From positions 1 to 64,000 of the forward strand of contig JBDRKE010000023.1 in assembly GCA_043814315.1 (NCBI GenBank): DNA of 64,000 nucleotides. The letters run 5' to 3'. A program made the position numbers and the translations under genes. Origin of the DNA: JBDRKE01 sp043814315 (GTDB lineage Bacteria > Omnitrophota > Gorgyraeia > Gygaellales > Profunditerraquicolaceae). This document shows positions 16,733 through 24,208 of this stretch, one piece after another (position 1 is the first letter of the stretch; each line of letters opens with the position of its first letter). The notes under the pieces are model-generated. The model was not told the origin of the DNA. It did no database searches and saw nothing but the letters and a program-made list of their open reading frames with translations.

Positions 16733-17278
16733 TTACTTAGTGGCTACCTGAGCCTTGCCAACTTTCTTCTTAACGTATTCTCCCACAAAACGGATTCCCT
16801 TGCCTTTATAAGGCTCAGGGGGATAGGCGCTGCGTATTTCCGTAGCCATGCGGCCTACCTTCTCTTTATCAATGCCCCTGATTACAATATGTGTGGGCTT
16901 AGGAGTCTCTATCTTAATGTCTTGGGGGATAAGGAAATTAACGGGATGAGAAAATCCCAATTGCATATTCAGGCTGTTGCCTTCTACGGATGCCTTAAAC
17001 CCGACCCCAACGATCCCCAGTTCCTTAACATAGCCTATTGTGACGCCTGTGATCATGTTGGCAATCAGGGCACGATAGAGACCATGCAAGGACCTGTCAA
17101 GCTTTGTAGCGAGGTTTCGCTTGACAAGAACCTCGCCGTCTTTAATCTCGATTGTGATCCTATCAGAAAAAGGTTGAACCAGTTTTCCCTTGGGACCCTC
17201 CACAAAAACTGAACCATCCCTGACTTCGACTTTTACGCCATTAGGTATAGGTATGGGTTTTTTTCCTATTCGCGACAT
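16733..17278 (-). CDS. rplF: 50S ribosomal protein L6
   Basis: A 181-residue two-domain protein near the sarcin-ricin loop. It starts MSRIGKKPIPIPNGVKV and has the C-terminal signature PEPYKGKGIRFVGEYVKKK. Its ribosome-binding region (TGAGGGCATAAGTTATG, directly after the rpsH stop) is nearly identical to one end of the palindromic element that fills other spacers in this cluster. Confidence 0.98.
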   Translation of the reverse strand: MSRIGKKPIPIPNGVKVEVRDGSVFVEGPKGKLVQPFSDRITIEIKDGEVLVKRNLATKLDRSLHGLYRALIANMITGVTIGYVKELGIVGVGFKASVEGNSLNMQLGFSHPVNFLIPQDIKIETPKPTHIVIRGIDKEKVGRMATEIRSAYPPEPYKGKGIRFVGEYVKKKVGKAQVATK

Positions 17279-17296
17279 AACTTATGCCCTCATTTA
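17276..17296 (-). promoter_or_regulatory. rplF ribosome-binding site formed by a half palindromic element
   Basis: On the minus strand the spacer reads TAAATGAGGGCATAAGTTATG. TAA is the rpsH stop, GAGGG is the Shine-Dalgarno sequence 8 nt before the ATG, and ATG starts rplF. Element arms elsewhere begin TAAGTGAGGGCATAAGTTA(C/T)G, an almost exact match, so this is either a remnant arm or the ancestral form of one. Confidence 0.65.
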
Positions 17297-17689
17297 CCAC
17301 ACATAACCGATGACTTCTCCACCCATCCCCTGTTCTTTGGCCTGCTTATCGGTCATAACTCCTTTAGAGGTTGAGATGATGGCTAATCCTCTGCCTCTTA
17401 ATACAGACGGCACCTTCTTGTGTTTTACGTAAACGCGCAATCCCGACCTGGAAATGCGCTTGAGATTTCTTATAGCCGGCTTATGGGCAACGTATTTCAG
17501 GTAGACTCTCGCCGTGCCTTGCTTGTTATCTTCCATCAATTTAAAATTCTCGATATAGCGCTCATTCTTTAAGATATCCAGAATAGACTTTATCGTATTG
17601 GAAGACGGAACATCCACCGTGTCCTTGCGGACCATGATGGCATTGCGTATGATGGTAAACGTATCTGCAATTAAATCCGTGCGCGACAT
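17294..17689 (-). CDS. rpsH: 30S ribosomal protein S8
   Basis: A 131-residue central-domain protein. It begins MSRTDLIADTFTIIRNAIMV and ends with GRGLAIISTSKGVMTDKQA followed by GGEVIGYVW, the S8 signature. AAAGGAG precedes the ATG. In many bacteria S8 also represses the spc operon by binding its mRNA; no such leader structure was recognised here. Confidence 0.98.
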   Translation of the reverse strand: MSRTDLIADTFTIIRNAIMVRKDTVDVPSSNTIKSILDILKNERYIENFKLMEDNKQGTARVYLKYVAHKPAIRNLKRISRSGLRVYVKHKKVPSVLRGRGLAIISTSKGVMTDKQAKEQGMGGEVIGYVW

Positions 17690-17699
17690 ATATACTCCT

Positions 17700-17798
17700 T
17701 TTAAAATAATCTTTTTACGCAGATTTTCGCACCTGCCTGGCGCCAGGCAGGAATCTAACGCGGATTTTCGCAGATTTTTATCTGCGCCGATCTTTGCC
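17700..17798. repeat. CGCAGATTTTCGC repeats and CCTGCCTGGCGCCAGGCAGG palindrome, rpsN-rpsH spacer
   Basis: Two copies of an ACGC(G/A)GATTTTCGC word flank a 20-bp perfect palindrome (about 17732-17751) of the CTGCC/GGCAG family seen also near 10150, 11825 and 43080. No gene or promoter is evident. Confidence 0.7.
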
Positions 17799-17984
17799 TT
17801 ACCAGCTTGCTTTTTTAACGCCGGGGATCAAGCCCTGCCAGGCCAGCTCCCTGAAGCATATCCGGCAAAGCATGAACCTTCTTAAGAAACCTCCGGACCT
17901 GCCGCAAATATTACAGCGGTTGTATTTACGCGAAGAAAATTTTGGAGCCCTTTTCCATCTTGCTAACTGTGAATTTTTAGCCAT
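17799..17984 (-). CDS. rpsN: 30S ribosomal protein S14, zinc-binding type Z
   Basis: The 61-residue short form of S14. Zinc ligands are CNICGR and CRICFRE (CxxC...CxxC), with the conserved end LAWQGLIPGVKKASW. It sits between rplE and rpsH as usual. Its start follows rplE by 5 nt. Confidence 0.98.
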   Translation of the reverse strand: MAKNSQLARWKRAPKFSSRKYNRCNICGRSGGFLRRFMLCRICFRELAWQGLIPGVKKASW

Positions 17985-17989
17985 AGTGC

Positions 17990-18544
17990 TTAACGTTCCT
18001 CGGTGCTGAATGGCATTCCGAATAATTTCAATAATTCTTTTGCCTGTTGCGCTGTCCTTGCGTTCTTAATGACAATGGTAATGTCCATCCCTTGAGGACG
18101 GGATATCTTATCGTATTCAATTTCAGGGAATATAACCTGCTCATTCAATCCTAACGAATAATTGCCTGCCTGGTCAAAAGAGTCCAGCGGCACACCCCTA
18201 AAATCACGTATGCGCGGCAGTGCCACGTTCACCAGCCTATCGAGAAATTCGTACATCATGGCGCGCCTGAGCGTAACCTTGCAACCCACGGGCAGTCCTT
18301 TTCTGATCTTGAAATTGGAAATGGCTTTTTTGGCTCTTCTTATAATGGGCCTCTGGCCCGTAATAGCACCCAGCTCCTGCATAGCCTTCTCTAAGATTTT
18401 AATATCTCCGATGGCCTCCCCCACTCCCATATTGACCACAATCTTCTCCAAATGCGGAACCGCCAGCCTGTTTTTCAGACTAAAGGCCTGCATTAACTGG
18501 GTGACAATGACTTCTTTGTATTTTTCCTGTAATCTTGGCTTCAT
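17990..18544 (-). CDS. rplE: 50S ribosomal protein L5
   Basis: A 184-residue 5S rRNA- and P-site-tRNA-contacting protein. KIVVNMGVGEAIGDIKILE, GQRPIIRRAKKAISNFKIRK and IPEIEYDKISRPQGMDITIV (read here as FPEIEYDKISRPQGMDITIV) are diagnostic. It follows rplX by 1 nt. Confidence 0.98.
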   Translation of the reverse strand: MKPRLQEKYKEVIVTQLMQAFSLKNRLAVPHLEKIVVNMGVGEAIGDIKILEKAMQELGAITGQRPIIRRAKKAISNFKIRKGLPVGCKVTLRRAMMYEFLDRLVNVALPRIRDFRGVPLDSFDQAGNYSLGLNEQVIFPEIEYDKISRPQGMDITIVIKNARTAQQAKELLKLFGMPFSTEER

Positions 18545-18545
18545 G

Positions 18546-18863
18546 TTAAATCGTTTCTTTGCAACTCTTGCAGAATCTTACCTTGGCTTGATCTTTTAAG
18601 ACTGTAAAGCCCAACCGTACCGGCCGGTCGCATTTTTTACAAAAAACCATGAGGTTGGATACATTTATGGGAGCCTCAATAGAAACAATCCCTCCCTGCT
18701 GATCCTGACGGGTCTGGCGTTTGTGTTTTTTGACCAGATTGGACCCTTCGACAATGGCGCGGCGGGAGCGTTCCTGAATTATAATCTCTAACACCCTGCC
18801 TTTTTTGCCGGCATCCTTGCCTTTAATAATCTGTACCGTGTCTCCCTTTTTTATTTTTTGCAT
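18546..18863 (-). CDS. rplX: 50S ribosomal protein L24
   Basis: A 105-residue assembly-initiator protein with an N-terminal KOW motif (IKKGDTVQIIKGKDAGKKGR) and NLVKKHKRQTRQDQQGGIVS. The C-terminal half has four cysteines as CKKC and CKSC, a zinc-ribbon-like pattern seen in some bacterial L24. The 97-nt spacer upstream (18864-18960) holds a long imperfect inverted repeat around TTCCCGCC/GACGGGAGAA and no gene. Confidence 0.97.
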   Translation of the reverse strand: MQKIKKGDTVQIIKGKDAGKKGRVLEIIIQERSRRAIVEGSNLVKKHKRQTRQDQQGGIVSIEAPINVSNLMVFCKKCDRPVRLGFTVLKDQAKVRFCKSCKETI

Positions 18864-18960
18864 TTCTACTATGAACTCCGAACTTTTCCCGCCCTACTCT
18901 CTAATAGCTGGTGGGATCCCGTCTTGAATTTAACCGCGTGACGGGAGAACTCTGAACTAA

Positions 18961-19329
18961 TCAAATAACTTCGGGTGCCAAGGAAATAATCTTGGTAAAA
19001 TTTTTTTCTCTTAACTCTCTCGCTACAGGGCCAAACACGCGTGTTCCCCTGGGGTTGGATTGAACATCAATAAATACAATGGCATTGCGGTCGAATCTCA
19101 ATATGGAACCGTCGGGCCGCCTTATACTTGACTTTGTTCTTACGACAACAGCCCGGCCGACCTCCCCCTTCTTGACCAAAGCGTCCGGAGAAGTCTCTTT
19201 GACGTTCACGTTGATGACATCACCGACTTCCGCAAAAAACTTGCCTTTTCTGCCTAAGACGCTGATTAAAGAGGCACGTTTGGCTCCGGTATTATCCGCA
19301 ACATCTAAGATGCTACGTAATTGAATCAT
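18961..19329 (-). CDS. rplN: 50S ribosomal protein L14
   Basis: A 122-residue beta-barrel protein at the subunit interface, opening MIQLRSILDVADNTGAKRAS and ending LREKNFTKIISLAPEVI. It overlaps the rpsQ stop codon (ATGA), so the two are probably translationally coupled. Confidence 0.98.
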   Translation of the reverse strand: MIQLRSILDVADNTGAKRASLISVLGRKGKFFAEVGDVINVNVKETSPDALVKKGEVGRAVVVRTKSSIRRPDGSILRFDRNAIVFIDVQSNPRGTRVFGPVARELREKNFTKIISLAPEVI

Positions 19330-19610
19330 TGTGCCTCTTTCTCTTTTTCAATAGGGTGGGCGGTTTGGGCTTTTTTGACAATCTGCACGACCCTGAAACG
19401 CTTATCCTTTGACAGGGGCCTGGTTTCGACAATGCGTACCGTATCTCCTAACTTAGCCGTGCCCTTTTCATCGTGCACTTTATATTTATTAGATTTCTTG
19501 ATCATTTTTCCGTATTTCTTGTGCTTGCTCAATATGGCAATGCGCACGATTATGGTTTTCTGCATCTTGTCGCTGATTACCATCCCTGTAAATTCTTTCT
19601 TCTTTCCCAT
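19326..19610 (-). CDS. rpsQ: 30S ribosomal protein S17
   Basis: A 94-residue OB-fold protein containing KEFTGMVISDKMQKTIIVRI and GDTVRIVETRPLSKDKRFRV, which is the S17 signature. A charged tail (PIEKEKEAQ) follows. It overlaps rplN by 4 nt and lies downstream of rpmC. Confidence 0.97.
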   Translation of the reverse strand: MGKKKEFTGMVISDKMQKTIIVRIAILSKHKKYGKMIKKSNKYKVHDEKGTAKLGDTVRIVETRPLSKDKRFRVVQIVKKAQTAHPIEKEKEAQ

Positions 19611-19648
19611 TTGCTCTTACTCCGTTCGTAAGTTTACAGTTACCTCAC

Positions 19649-19843
19649 TCACTGCAAACTCTTTTTCTCATTTAATAGTGTTTTTATTCGTGCGATATCT
19701 TTCCTGGTCACCCGAAACTCATGCGGTTTTTCCACGCGCCCCCCATATCGCTGGGCGTTCAGTTTAAAGAGGTGCTCTTTGAGCGACTTTTCTTTTTCCC
19801 GTAGTTCTTCTTTGGATAGACTGCGCAACTCTTTGATTTTCAC
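19649..19843 (-). CDS. rpmC: 50S ribosomal protein L29
   Basis: A 64-residue helical-hairpin protein at the peptide exit, MKIKELRSLSKEELREKEKS and RVTRKDIARIKTLLNEK. The start codon is GTG (19841-19843). It lies between rplP and rpsQ, the universal order. Confidence 0.96.
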   Translation of the reverse strand: MKIKELRSLSKEELREKEKSLKEHLFKLNAQRYGGRVEKPHEFRVTRKDIARIKTLLNEKKSLQ

Positions 19844-19861
19844 GTCCGTGCTTCCCCTCTT

Positions 19862-20278
19862 TTATCTATGAATCCTGGTGACGAACTTCGTTTTCATCGG
19901 CAACTTATAGGCAGCCAACCTGAAGCATTGACGCGCATACTCCTCATGTACCCCGGCTAACTCAAACAGGATGCGGCCTCTTTTGACCACGGCTACCCAA
20001 TGATCCAACTCTCCCTTACCTTTACCCATGCGCACTTCCGCGGGTTTTTTGGTTATGGATTTATCCGTGAAAACCCTGATCCAAAGTTTCCCCCCTTTGT
20101 GCAGCTGCCTTGACAAGATGACGCGCACAGCCTCAATTTGCGTATTCTTCAGCCACCCGTTCTCCAGCGACTTCAACCCAAACTCTCCGAAGGCTAATTC
20201 GCTGCCGGTCGTTGCAATCCCGCGCCGATGGCCTTTCTGTAATTTCCTGTATTTAACCCTTTTGGGCATCATCAACAT
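19862..20278 (-). CDS. rplP: 50S ribosomal protein L16
   Basis: A 138-residue A-site protein. PKRVKYRKLQKGHRRGIATT, RMGKGKGELDHWVAVVKRGR and ARQCFRLAAYKLPMKTKFV are conserved. Four Met codons crowd the start; the first (20278) is best spaced from an AAGGAG about 10 nt upstream. Confidence 0.98.
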   Translation of the reverse strand: MLMMPKRVKYRKLQKGHRRGIATTGSELAFGEFGLKSLENGWLKNTQIEAVRVILSRQLHKGGKLWIRVFTDKSITKKPAEVRMGKGKGELDHWVAVVKRGRILFELAGVHEEYARQCFRLAAYKLPMKTKFVTRIHR

Positions 20279-20299
20279 TTGAACAAATCTCCTTAAGAA

Positions 20300-20998
20300 T
20301 TATTGCCCTTTAGATGAATCCTTGGCTACGGCCTCACTCACAGGGCTCTCAACGGTGCGTACTTTTTTTTTGATAAGGATATCTCCTTTGTAAATCCATA
20401 CTTTGACTCCGATCAGACCGTAAGTGGTTAAGCTTTCGGCAAAACCATAATCAATATCCGCGCGTATAGTCTGCAGGGGCACTTTACCCTGTTTATAAGT
20501 CTCCTTGCGGGACATTTCAGCACCGTTAAGGCGGCCCGCGCAACTGACTCTTACCCCTTTGGCCCCTGCGTTCGTTGTCTGCTCCATGGCACGCTTCACC
20601 GCACGCCGAAAGGCCACTCTTTTCTCTAATTGAAAGGCAATGTTCTCCGCCACTAACTGAGCGTCCAAAGCAGGGTTCTTGACTTCTTCTATATCGATGG
20701 ATATTTCGGTCTTGACCATATTATTCAGGTCTTCGCGCAGGCGCTCTATATCGGCTCCGTGACGGCCGATAACGATCCCGGGGCGCGCCGTCAGTATTCG
20801 GATCTTTAATTTCCCAGCTAATCTCTCAATAATGATGCGGGAGACCGCGGCCTGTTTGAATCTTTTTTTGATGAATTTCCTGATCTTATAATCCTCAAAG
20901 ATAAACTCAGAAAACTCCCTCGGCTTTGCAAACCACCGGCTGTGCCAGGTTTTAATATAACCGACTCTGAACAAAAACGGATGCACCTTCTGTCCCAT
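20300..20998 (-). CDS. rpsC: 30S ribosomal protein S3
   Basis: A 232-residue head protein in the mRNA entry tunnel. It begins MGQKVHPFLFRVGYIKTWHS and has the KH domain (ILTARPGIVIGRHGADIERL) and C-terminal GVRVSCAGRLNGAEMSRKET. AAGGAG precedes the ATG. Confidence 0.98.
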   Translation of the reverse strand: MGQKVHPFLFRVGYIKTWHSRWFAKPREFSEFIFEDYKIRKFIKKRFKQAAVSRIIIERLAGKLKIRILTARPGIVIGRHGADIERLREDLNNMVKTEISIDIEEVKNPALDAQLVAENIAFQLEKRVAFRRAVKRAMEQTTNAGAKGVRVSCAGRLNGAEMSRKETYKQGKVPLQTIRADIDYGFAESLTTYGLIGVKVWIYKGDILIKKKVRTVESPVSEAVAKDSSKGQ

Positions 20999-21007
20999 TA
21001 TTTTAAC

Positions 21008-21136
21008 TCCTTGAAATAAAGTTTAAAATTCCGAATTCCAAACGCCAAATTCCAAACACAGAGCTTCGGACATTGGGATTTGTTTGGGATTTGTTTGGGA
21101 TTTGTGATTTGTAATTTGGGATTTTTCGTGTCATTA
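21008..21136. repeat. AT-rich CCAAAT/GGGATTTG repeats, rplV-rpsC spacer
   Basis: CCGAATTCCAAACGCCAAAT pairs loosely with a run of TTTGGGATTTG units on the other side of a short loop, giving a long imperfect hairpin. It is the same family as in the rpsD-rpoA spacer. Confidence 0.7.
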
Positions 21137-21139
21137 TAT

Positions 21140-21472
21140 CTATTTTTTTAAGTCCAGCTCTATCTTTATATGGCACGTCCTCTTCCTGATGGGCGCAGCC
21201 CTTCCAAAGGCGGCGGCTTTAAATCTTTTCCATGCGGGCCCAGGATTACAGATGATTTTGGATATGTATAAGTCTTGCGCATTAAAGCCTTTAACTTTCG
21301 CATTAGCGCGAGCTGACCTCAACAATTTTATCAGGTACTCTTTGGGCCGCTTGTTTAGATTGACCAGAATACCCTCCGCCATCAAGACATCCTTATGGCG
21401 TACCAGGTCCAAGACCTGCCTCACTTTTGCCGGTGAAATCCGTAAAAACTTTCCTTGCGCTTTGGATATCAT
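21140..21472 (-). CDS. rplV: 50S ribosomal protein L22
   Basis: A 110-residue protein lining the exit tunnel. KFLRISPAKVRQVLDLVRHK at the N terminus and the tip-loop region GPAWKRFKAAAFGRAAPIRK are characteristic. The ATG follows the end of a palindromic element by one base, with no recognisable Shine-Dalgarno sequence. Confidence 0.97.
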   Translation of the reverse strand: MISKAQGKFLRISPAKVRQVLDLVRHKDVLMAEGILVNLNKRPKEYLIKLLRSARANAKVKGFNAQDLYISKIICNPGPAWKRFKAAAFGRAAPIRKRTCHIKIELDLKK

Positions 21473-21473
21473 T

Positions 21474-21732
21474 TAATGAGCGCTAAACTTACGAAAGCAC
21501 GAAGTGCAACGTAAGTTTATGCGCGAATTAACCCCCCACCACTTTTTAAATACACTTGAGATATCTTACGGTATTGCTCCCCCTCCTACCCCATTCTGTA
21601 AATCACACGCTTGTTACAAAAAGTGGTGGGGGGTAAGTTCAGACATAAATTTATGTTCGCTTGCCGCACAAGCGGCACACCGGCTGTTCCGATACAGCCG
21701 GGTGCTCGCTCCATAAATTTAGTCCTCACTTA
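21474..21732. repeat. Composite palindromic element, copy 2 (rpsS-rplV junction)
   Basis: The full architecture is present: arm A TAATGAGCGC...CTTACG/CGTAAG...GCGCGAATTA, then C6ACCACTTTTT...AAAAAGTGGTGGGGGG, then arm C TAAGTTCAGACATAAATTTA...TAAATTTAGTCCTCACTTA. Inner hairpins are GCCGC-ACAA-GCGGC and CACCGGCTG...CAGCCGGGTG. It begins one base before the rplV ATG and ends 2 nt from the rpsS stop codon. The central loop is nearly identical to copy 6. Confidence 0.9.
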
Positions 21733-21734
21733 CA

Positions 21735-22022
21735 TTATGTCTTCTCAACCGCTTTCTTCGCCTTAACGCCACCATGTTTTCTGAAGATGCGCGAAGGAGC
21801 GAACTCCCCCAGTTTATGGCCCACCATGTTTTCGGTGACAAAAACTGGCGCGTGTTTTCTGCCGTCGTGAACGGCAAAAGTCAAACCTACAAAATCGGGA
21901 ATGATGGTCGAGCGCCTGGACCAGGTCTTGATGGCCTGGCGGCTACCGCTTCGGCTGACCTTTTCCACTTTCTTCAGTAATTTTTCATCAACAAACGGAC
22001 CCTTTTTTAAAGAACGGGGCAT
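21735..22022 (-). CDS. rpsS: 30S ribosomal protein S19
   Basis: A 95-residue head protein, MPRSLKKGPFVDEKLLKKVE, with TWSRRSTIIPDFVGLTFAVH and GHKLGEFAPSRIFRKHGG. The stop codon is two bases from the palindromic element that replaces the usual rpsS-rplV junction. Confidence 0.98.
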   Translation of the reverse strand: MPRSLKKGPFVDEKLLKKVEKVSRSGSRQAIKTWSRRSTIIPDFVGLTFAVHDGRKHAPVFVTENMVGHKLGEFAPSRIFRKHGGVKAKKAVEKT

Positions 22023-22029
22023 ATCTCCT

Positions 22030-22172
22030 CACTTTCACTCGTCAAAATCCAAATGTCAAAGCACAAAGCTTAAAATGCGCACAAAACACAAAATCCAAAA
22101 CAATCAGGCTTTTATTAGGATTTTGAATTTTGAATTTATTTTGTGCTTTGAATTTTGTCATTTGAATTTATT
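22030..22172. repeat. AT-rich AAATCC/TTTTGAATTTTG repeats, rplB-rpsS spacer
   Basis: TCAAAATCCAAATGTC and AAAACACAAAATCCAAAAC on the left mirror GATTTTGAATTTTGAATTT and TTTGTGCTTTG on the right. It is the same spacer-repeat family as at 10108-10262. Confidence 0.7.
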
Positions 22173-22173
22173 C

Positions 22174-23004
22174 TTACTTTCTTCTCTTAATGATAAATTT
22201 ATCCGAAAAACGAATCTTCCTCGTTTTATAGCCTTTCGTGGGCATTCCCCAGCGGCTCACCGGATGGGGATTTCCTTGCCCGGATTTGCCTTCGCCTCCC
22301 CCGTGCGGATGATCCACCGGATTCATGGCCAGGCCTCTTACCGTAGGCCTGATACCTAACCAGCGCTTTTTCCCGGCTTTTCCCAAGATAACAGCCTCAT
22401 GCTCAATATTGCCTACCTGGCCAATAGTGGCATGGCAATCAAGATTCACGAGCCTGACTTCCCCTGAGGGCATTCTCAGATGGGCGAAATCTCCTTCTTT
22501 TGCCATTATCTGAGCACTGCCCCCCGCAGACCTGACGATCTGGCCTCCTTTTCCTTTATTGATTTCAATGTTATGGATAAGGGTTCCGGAAGGTATGTGC
22601 CTTAGAAGAAGGCAATTGCCGATTTTGAGTTCCGTATCTTTCTGATTACTTGAGACAACCAAATCCCCGACACTTAACCCCAAAGGAGCTAAAATATACC
22701 TTTTTTTTCTGTTAGGATATTCAATCAAGGCAATCCTTGCCGAACGGTTGGGATCATATTCTATTGCCTGGACTTTTCCCGGCACGTCAAACAGATCCCT
22801 TTTGAAATCAATAAGCCTTAACATCCTCTTGTGGCCGCCACCGCGATGCCAGACCGTAATCCTGCCGTAAACGTTCCTGCCCCCCTTTTTCTTAAGAGGA
22901 ATGATCAGGGATTTTTCGGGCTTGGCCTTAGTGATCTCCGAAAAATCAGGCCCGCTCATATGGCGCCGGGAGGGTGTTGTGGGTTTAAACTTTATAAGTC
23001 CCAT
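22174..23004 (-). CDS. rplB: 50S ribosomal protein L2
   Basis: A 276-residue peptidyl-transferase-centre protein. GRITVWHRGGGHKRMLRLID, the OB/SH3 domains and the active-site signature AMNPVDHPHGGGEGK with the conserved His are present. The ATG lies 3 nt from a palindromic element and lacks a Shine-Dalgarno sequence. Confidence 0.98.
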   Translation of the reverse strand: MGLIKFKPTTPSRRHMSGPDFSEITKAKPEKSLIIPLKKKGGRNVYGRITVWHRGGGHKRMLRLIDFKRDLFDVPGKVQAIEYDPNRSARIALIEYPNRKKRYILAPLGLSVGDLVVSSNQKDTELKIGNCLLLRHIPSGTLIHNIEINKGKGGQIVRSAGGSAQIMAKEGDFAHLRMPSGEVRLVNLDCHATIGQVGNIEHEAVILGKAGKKRWLGIRPTVRGLAMNPVDHPHGGGEGKSGQGNPHPVSRWGMPTKGYKTRKIRFSDKFIIKRRK

Positions 23005-23007
23005 GTT

Positions 23008-23212
23008 TAATGAGCGCTTAACTTACGAACACAATAGTGTTCGTAAGTAAATGCGCGAATTAACCCCCCACCACTTTTGCTATAACCTATGCTATATTGA
23101 AAGTGGTGGGGGGTAAGTTCGGGCATAAATTTATGTTCGCTTGCCGCACAAGCGGCACACCGGCTGTTCCGATACAGCCGGGTGCGCGCTCCATAAATTT
23201 AGCCCTCACTTA
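23008..23212. repeat. Composite palindromic element, copy 3 (rplW-rplB junction)
   Basis: Arm A (loop ACACAATAGTGTT), a shortened centre (C6ACCACTTTT...GAAAGTGGTGGGGGG with only about 25 nt between) and arm C ending TAAATTTAGCCCTCACTTA. The rplW reading frame runs 14 nt into arm C and uses a TAA inside it (23199-23201), so the element encodes the last residues SEG of L23. Confidence 0.9.
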
Positions 23213-23477
23213 TCTTCTGCCCTTCTCTTAACCTAACGACTGCCTTTTTTAAATCTGGTGTTTTACCTAATTGATACCTGACTTTTTTTAATTTTCCTAA
23301 AGAAATAAACGTGTTGACCGATTTCACCTTGACTTTATAGATGCTTTCGACCGCCTTCTTAATCTGAATCTTGTTGGCAGCGAGGTTTACCAGAAACAAA
23401 TACTGCCCCTTTGGCTCTGAGAGCGTCGATTTTTCCGTGCGTATTAAAGCTTTAATAATGTCCACATGGTCTAGCAT
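23199..23477 (-). CDS. rplW: 50S ribosomal protein L23
   Basis: A 92-residue tunnel-exit protein that docks trigger factor and SRP. IIKALIRTEKSTLSEPKGQY, NKIQIKKAVESIYKVKVKSV and KKVRYQLGKTPDLKKAVVRL define it. The final residues (about SEG) and stop codon are supplied by the inserted palindromic element, so the original C terminus has been replaced. Confidence 0.96.
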   Translation of the reverse strand: MLDHVDIIKALIRTEKSTLSEPKGQYLFLVNLAANKIQIKKAVESIYKVKVKSVNTFISLGKLKKVRYQLGKTPDLKKAVVRLREGQKISEG

Positions 23478-23489
23478 GGCTTAAATTCC

Positions 23490-24185
23490 TTAGGCGGCTT
23501 TGGGCTTAGCCCTATCTGCAGAAGGCCCCTTTTTGACATGCAAGCGATCCGTAAGGCTGTGTAAGGCTGCCTTCGTAATAATTAACCTACGATGACTGAG
23601 CACCTCGTAGGCATGGGTATTACGGACGAGGTTAAAATTAAGAAAACTGATGTTACGCATGGACAATCTTAAAGGCGTGTCAATCTTTTCCAGTAATACC
23701 AGCATAAGATTACGGTTTTTCTTTCGATCAACTTTTATTTTTAAATTAGAAAATACCCTGGATGCTTCTTTCGTCTTAGGCTGTTCGAATGTTATGCCAT
23801 CCAGGACAATCAAATTCTTTTCTTGCACTTTCGCGTTGAGCGAAGATTTTAAGGCAATATTTTTTATCCTATTTGACAACCGATACGAGAAATCTCTGGG
23901 ATGAGGGCCAAAAACAACGCCACCATGACGCCAAAGGGGCGAACGCGAAGAACCGACTCTGGCACGGCCCGTACCTTTTTGCCTCCAGGGCTTACGGCCG
24001 CCGCCTGAAACTTCCCCTCTTGTTTTTGTGGAGGCAAGGCCACTTCTTTGATTCGCCCTGTAAGCCGTTACAGCCTGGTGAAGGACGGCCTTATTCACCG
24101 TGCCATCGAAAACCTTGGGATCCAGTTTTACCGTATCCACTTCCTTGCCTTCCATGTTATATATAGGTAACGTTATCGCTTCCAT
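23490..24185 (-). CDS. rplD: 50S ribosomal protein L4
   Basis: A 231-residue tunnel protein. The extended-loop signature RGEVSGGGRKPWRQKGTGRA followed by SRSPLWRHGGVVFGPHPRDF is complete. A Lys/Ala-rich tail (KKGPSADRAKPKAA) ends the protein. The gene starts 23 nt after rplC. L4 autoregulates the S10 operon in E. coli, but no matching leader is visible. Confidence 0.98.
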   Translation of the reverse strand: MEAITLPIYNMEGKEVDTVKLDPKVFDGTVNKAVLHQAVTAYRANQRSGLASTKTRGEVSGGGRKPWRQKGTGRARVGSSRSPLWRHGGVVFGPHPRDFSYRLSNRIKNIALKSSLNAKVQEKNLIVLDGITFEQPKTKEASRVFSNLKIKVDRKKNRNLMLVLLEKIDTPLRLSMRNISFLNFNLVRNTHAYEVLSHRRLIITKAALHSLTDRLHVKKGPSADRAKPKAA

Positions 24186-24208
24186 TTATTTTGAGGTTTT
24201 ACTATAAA

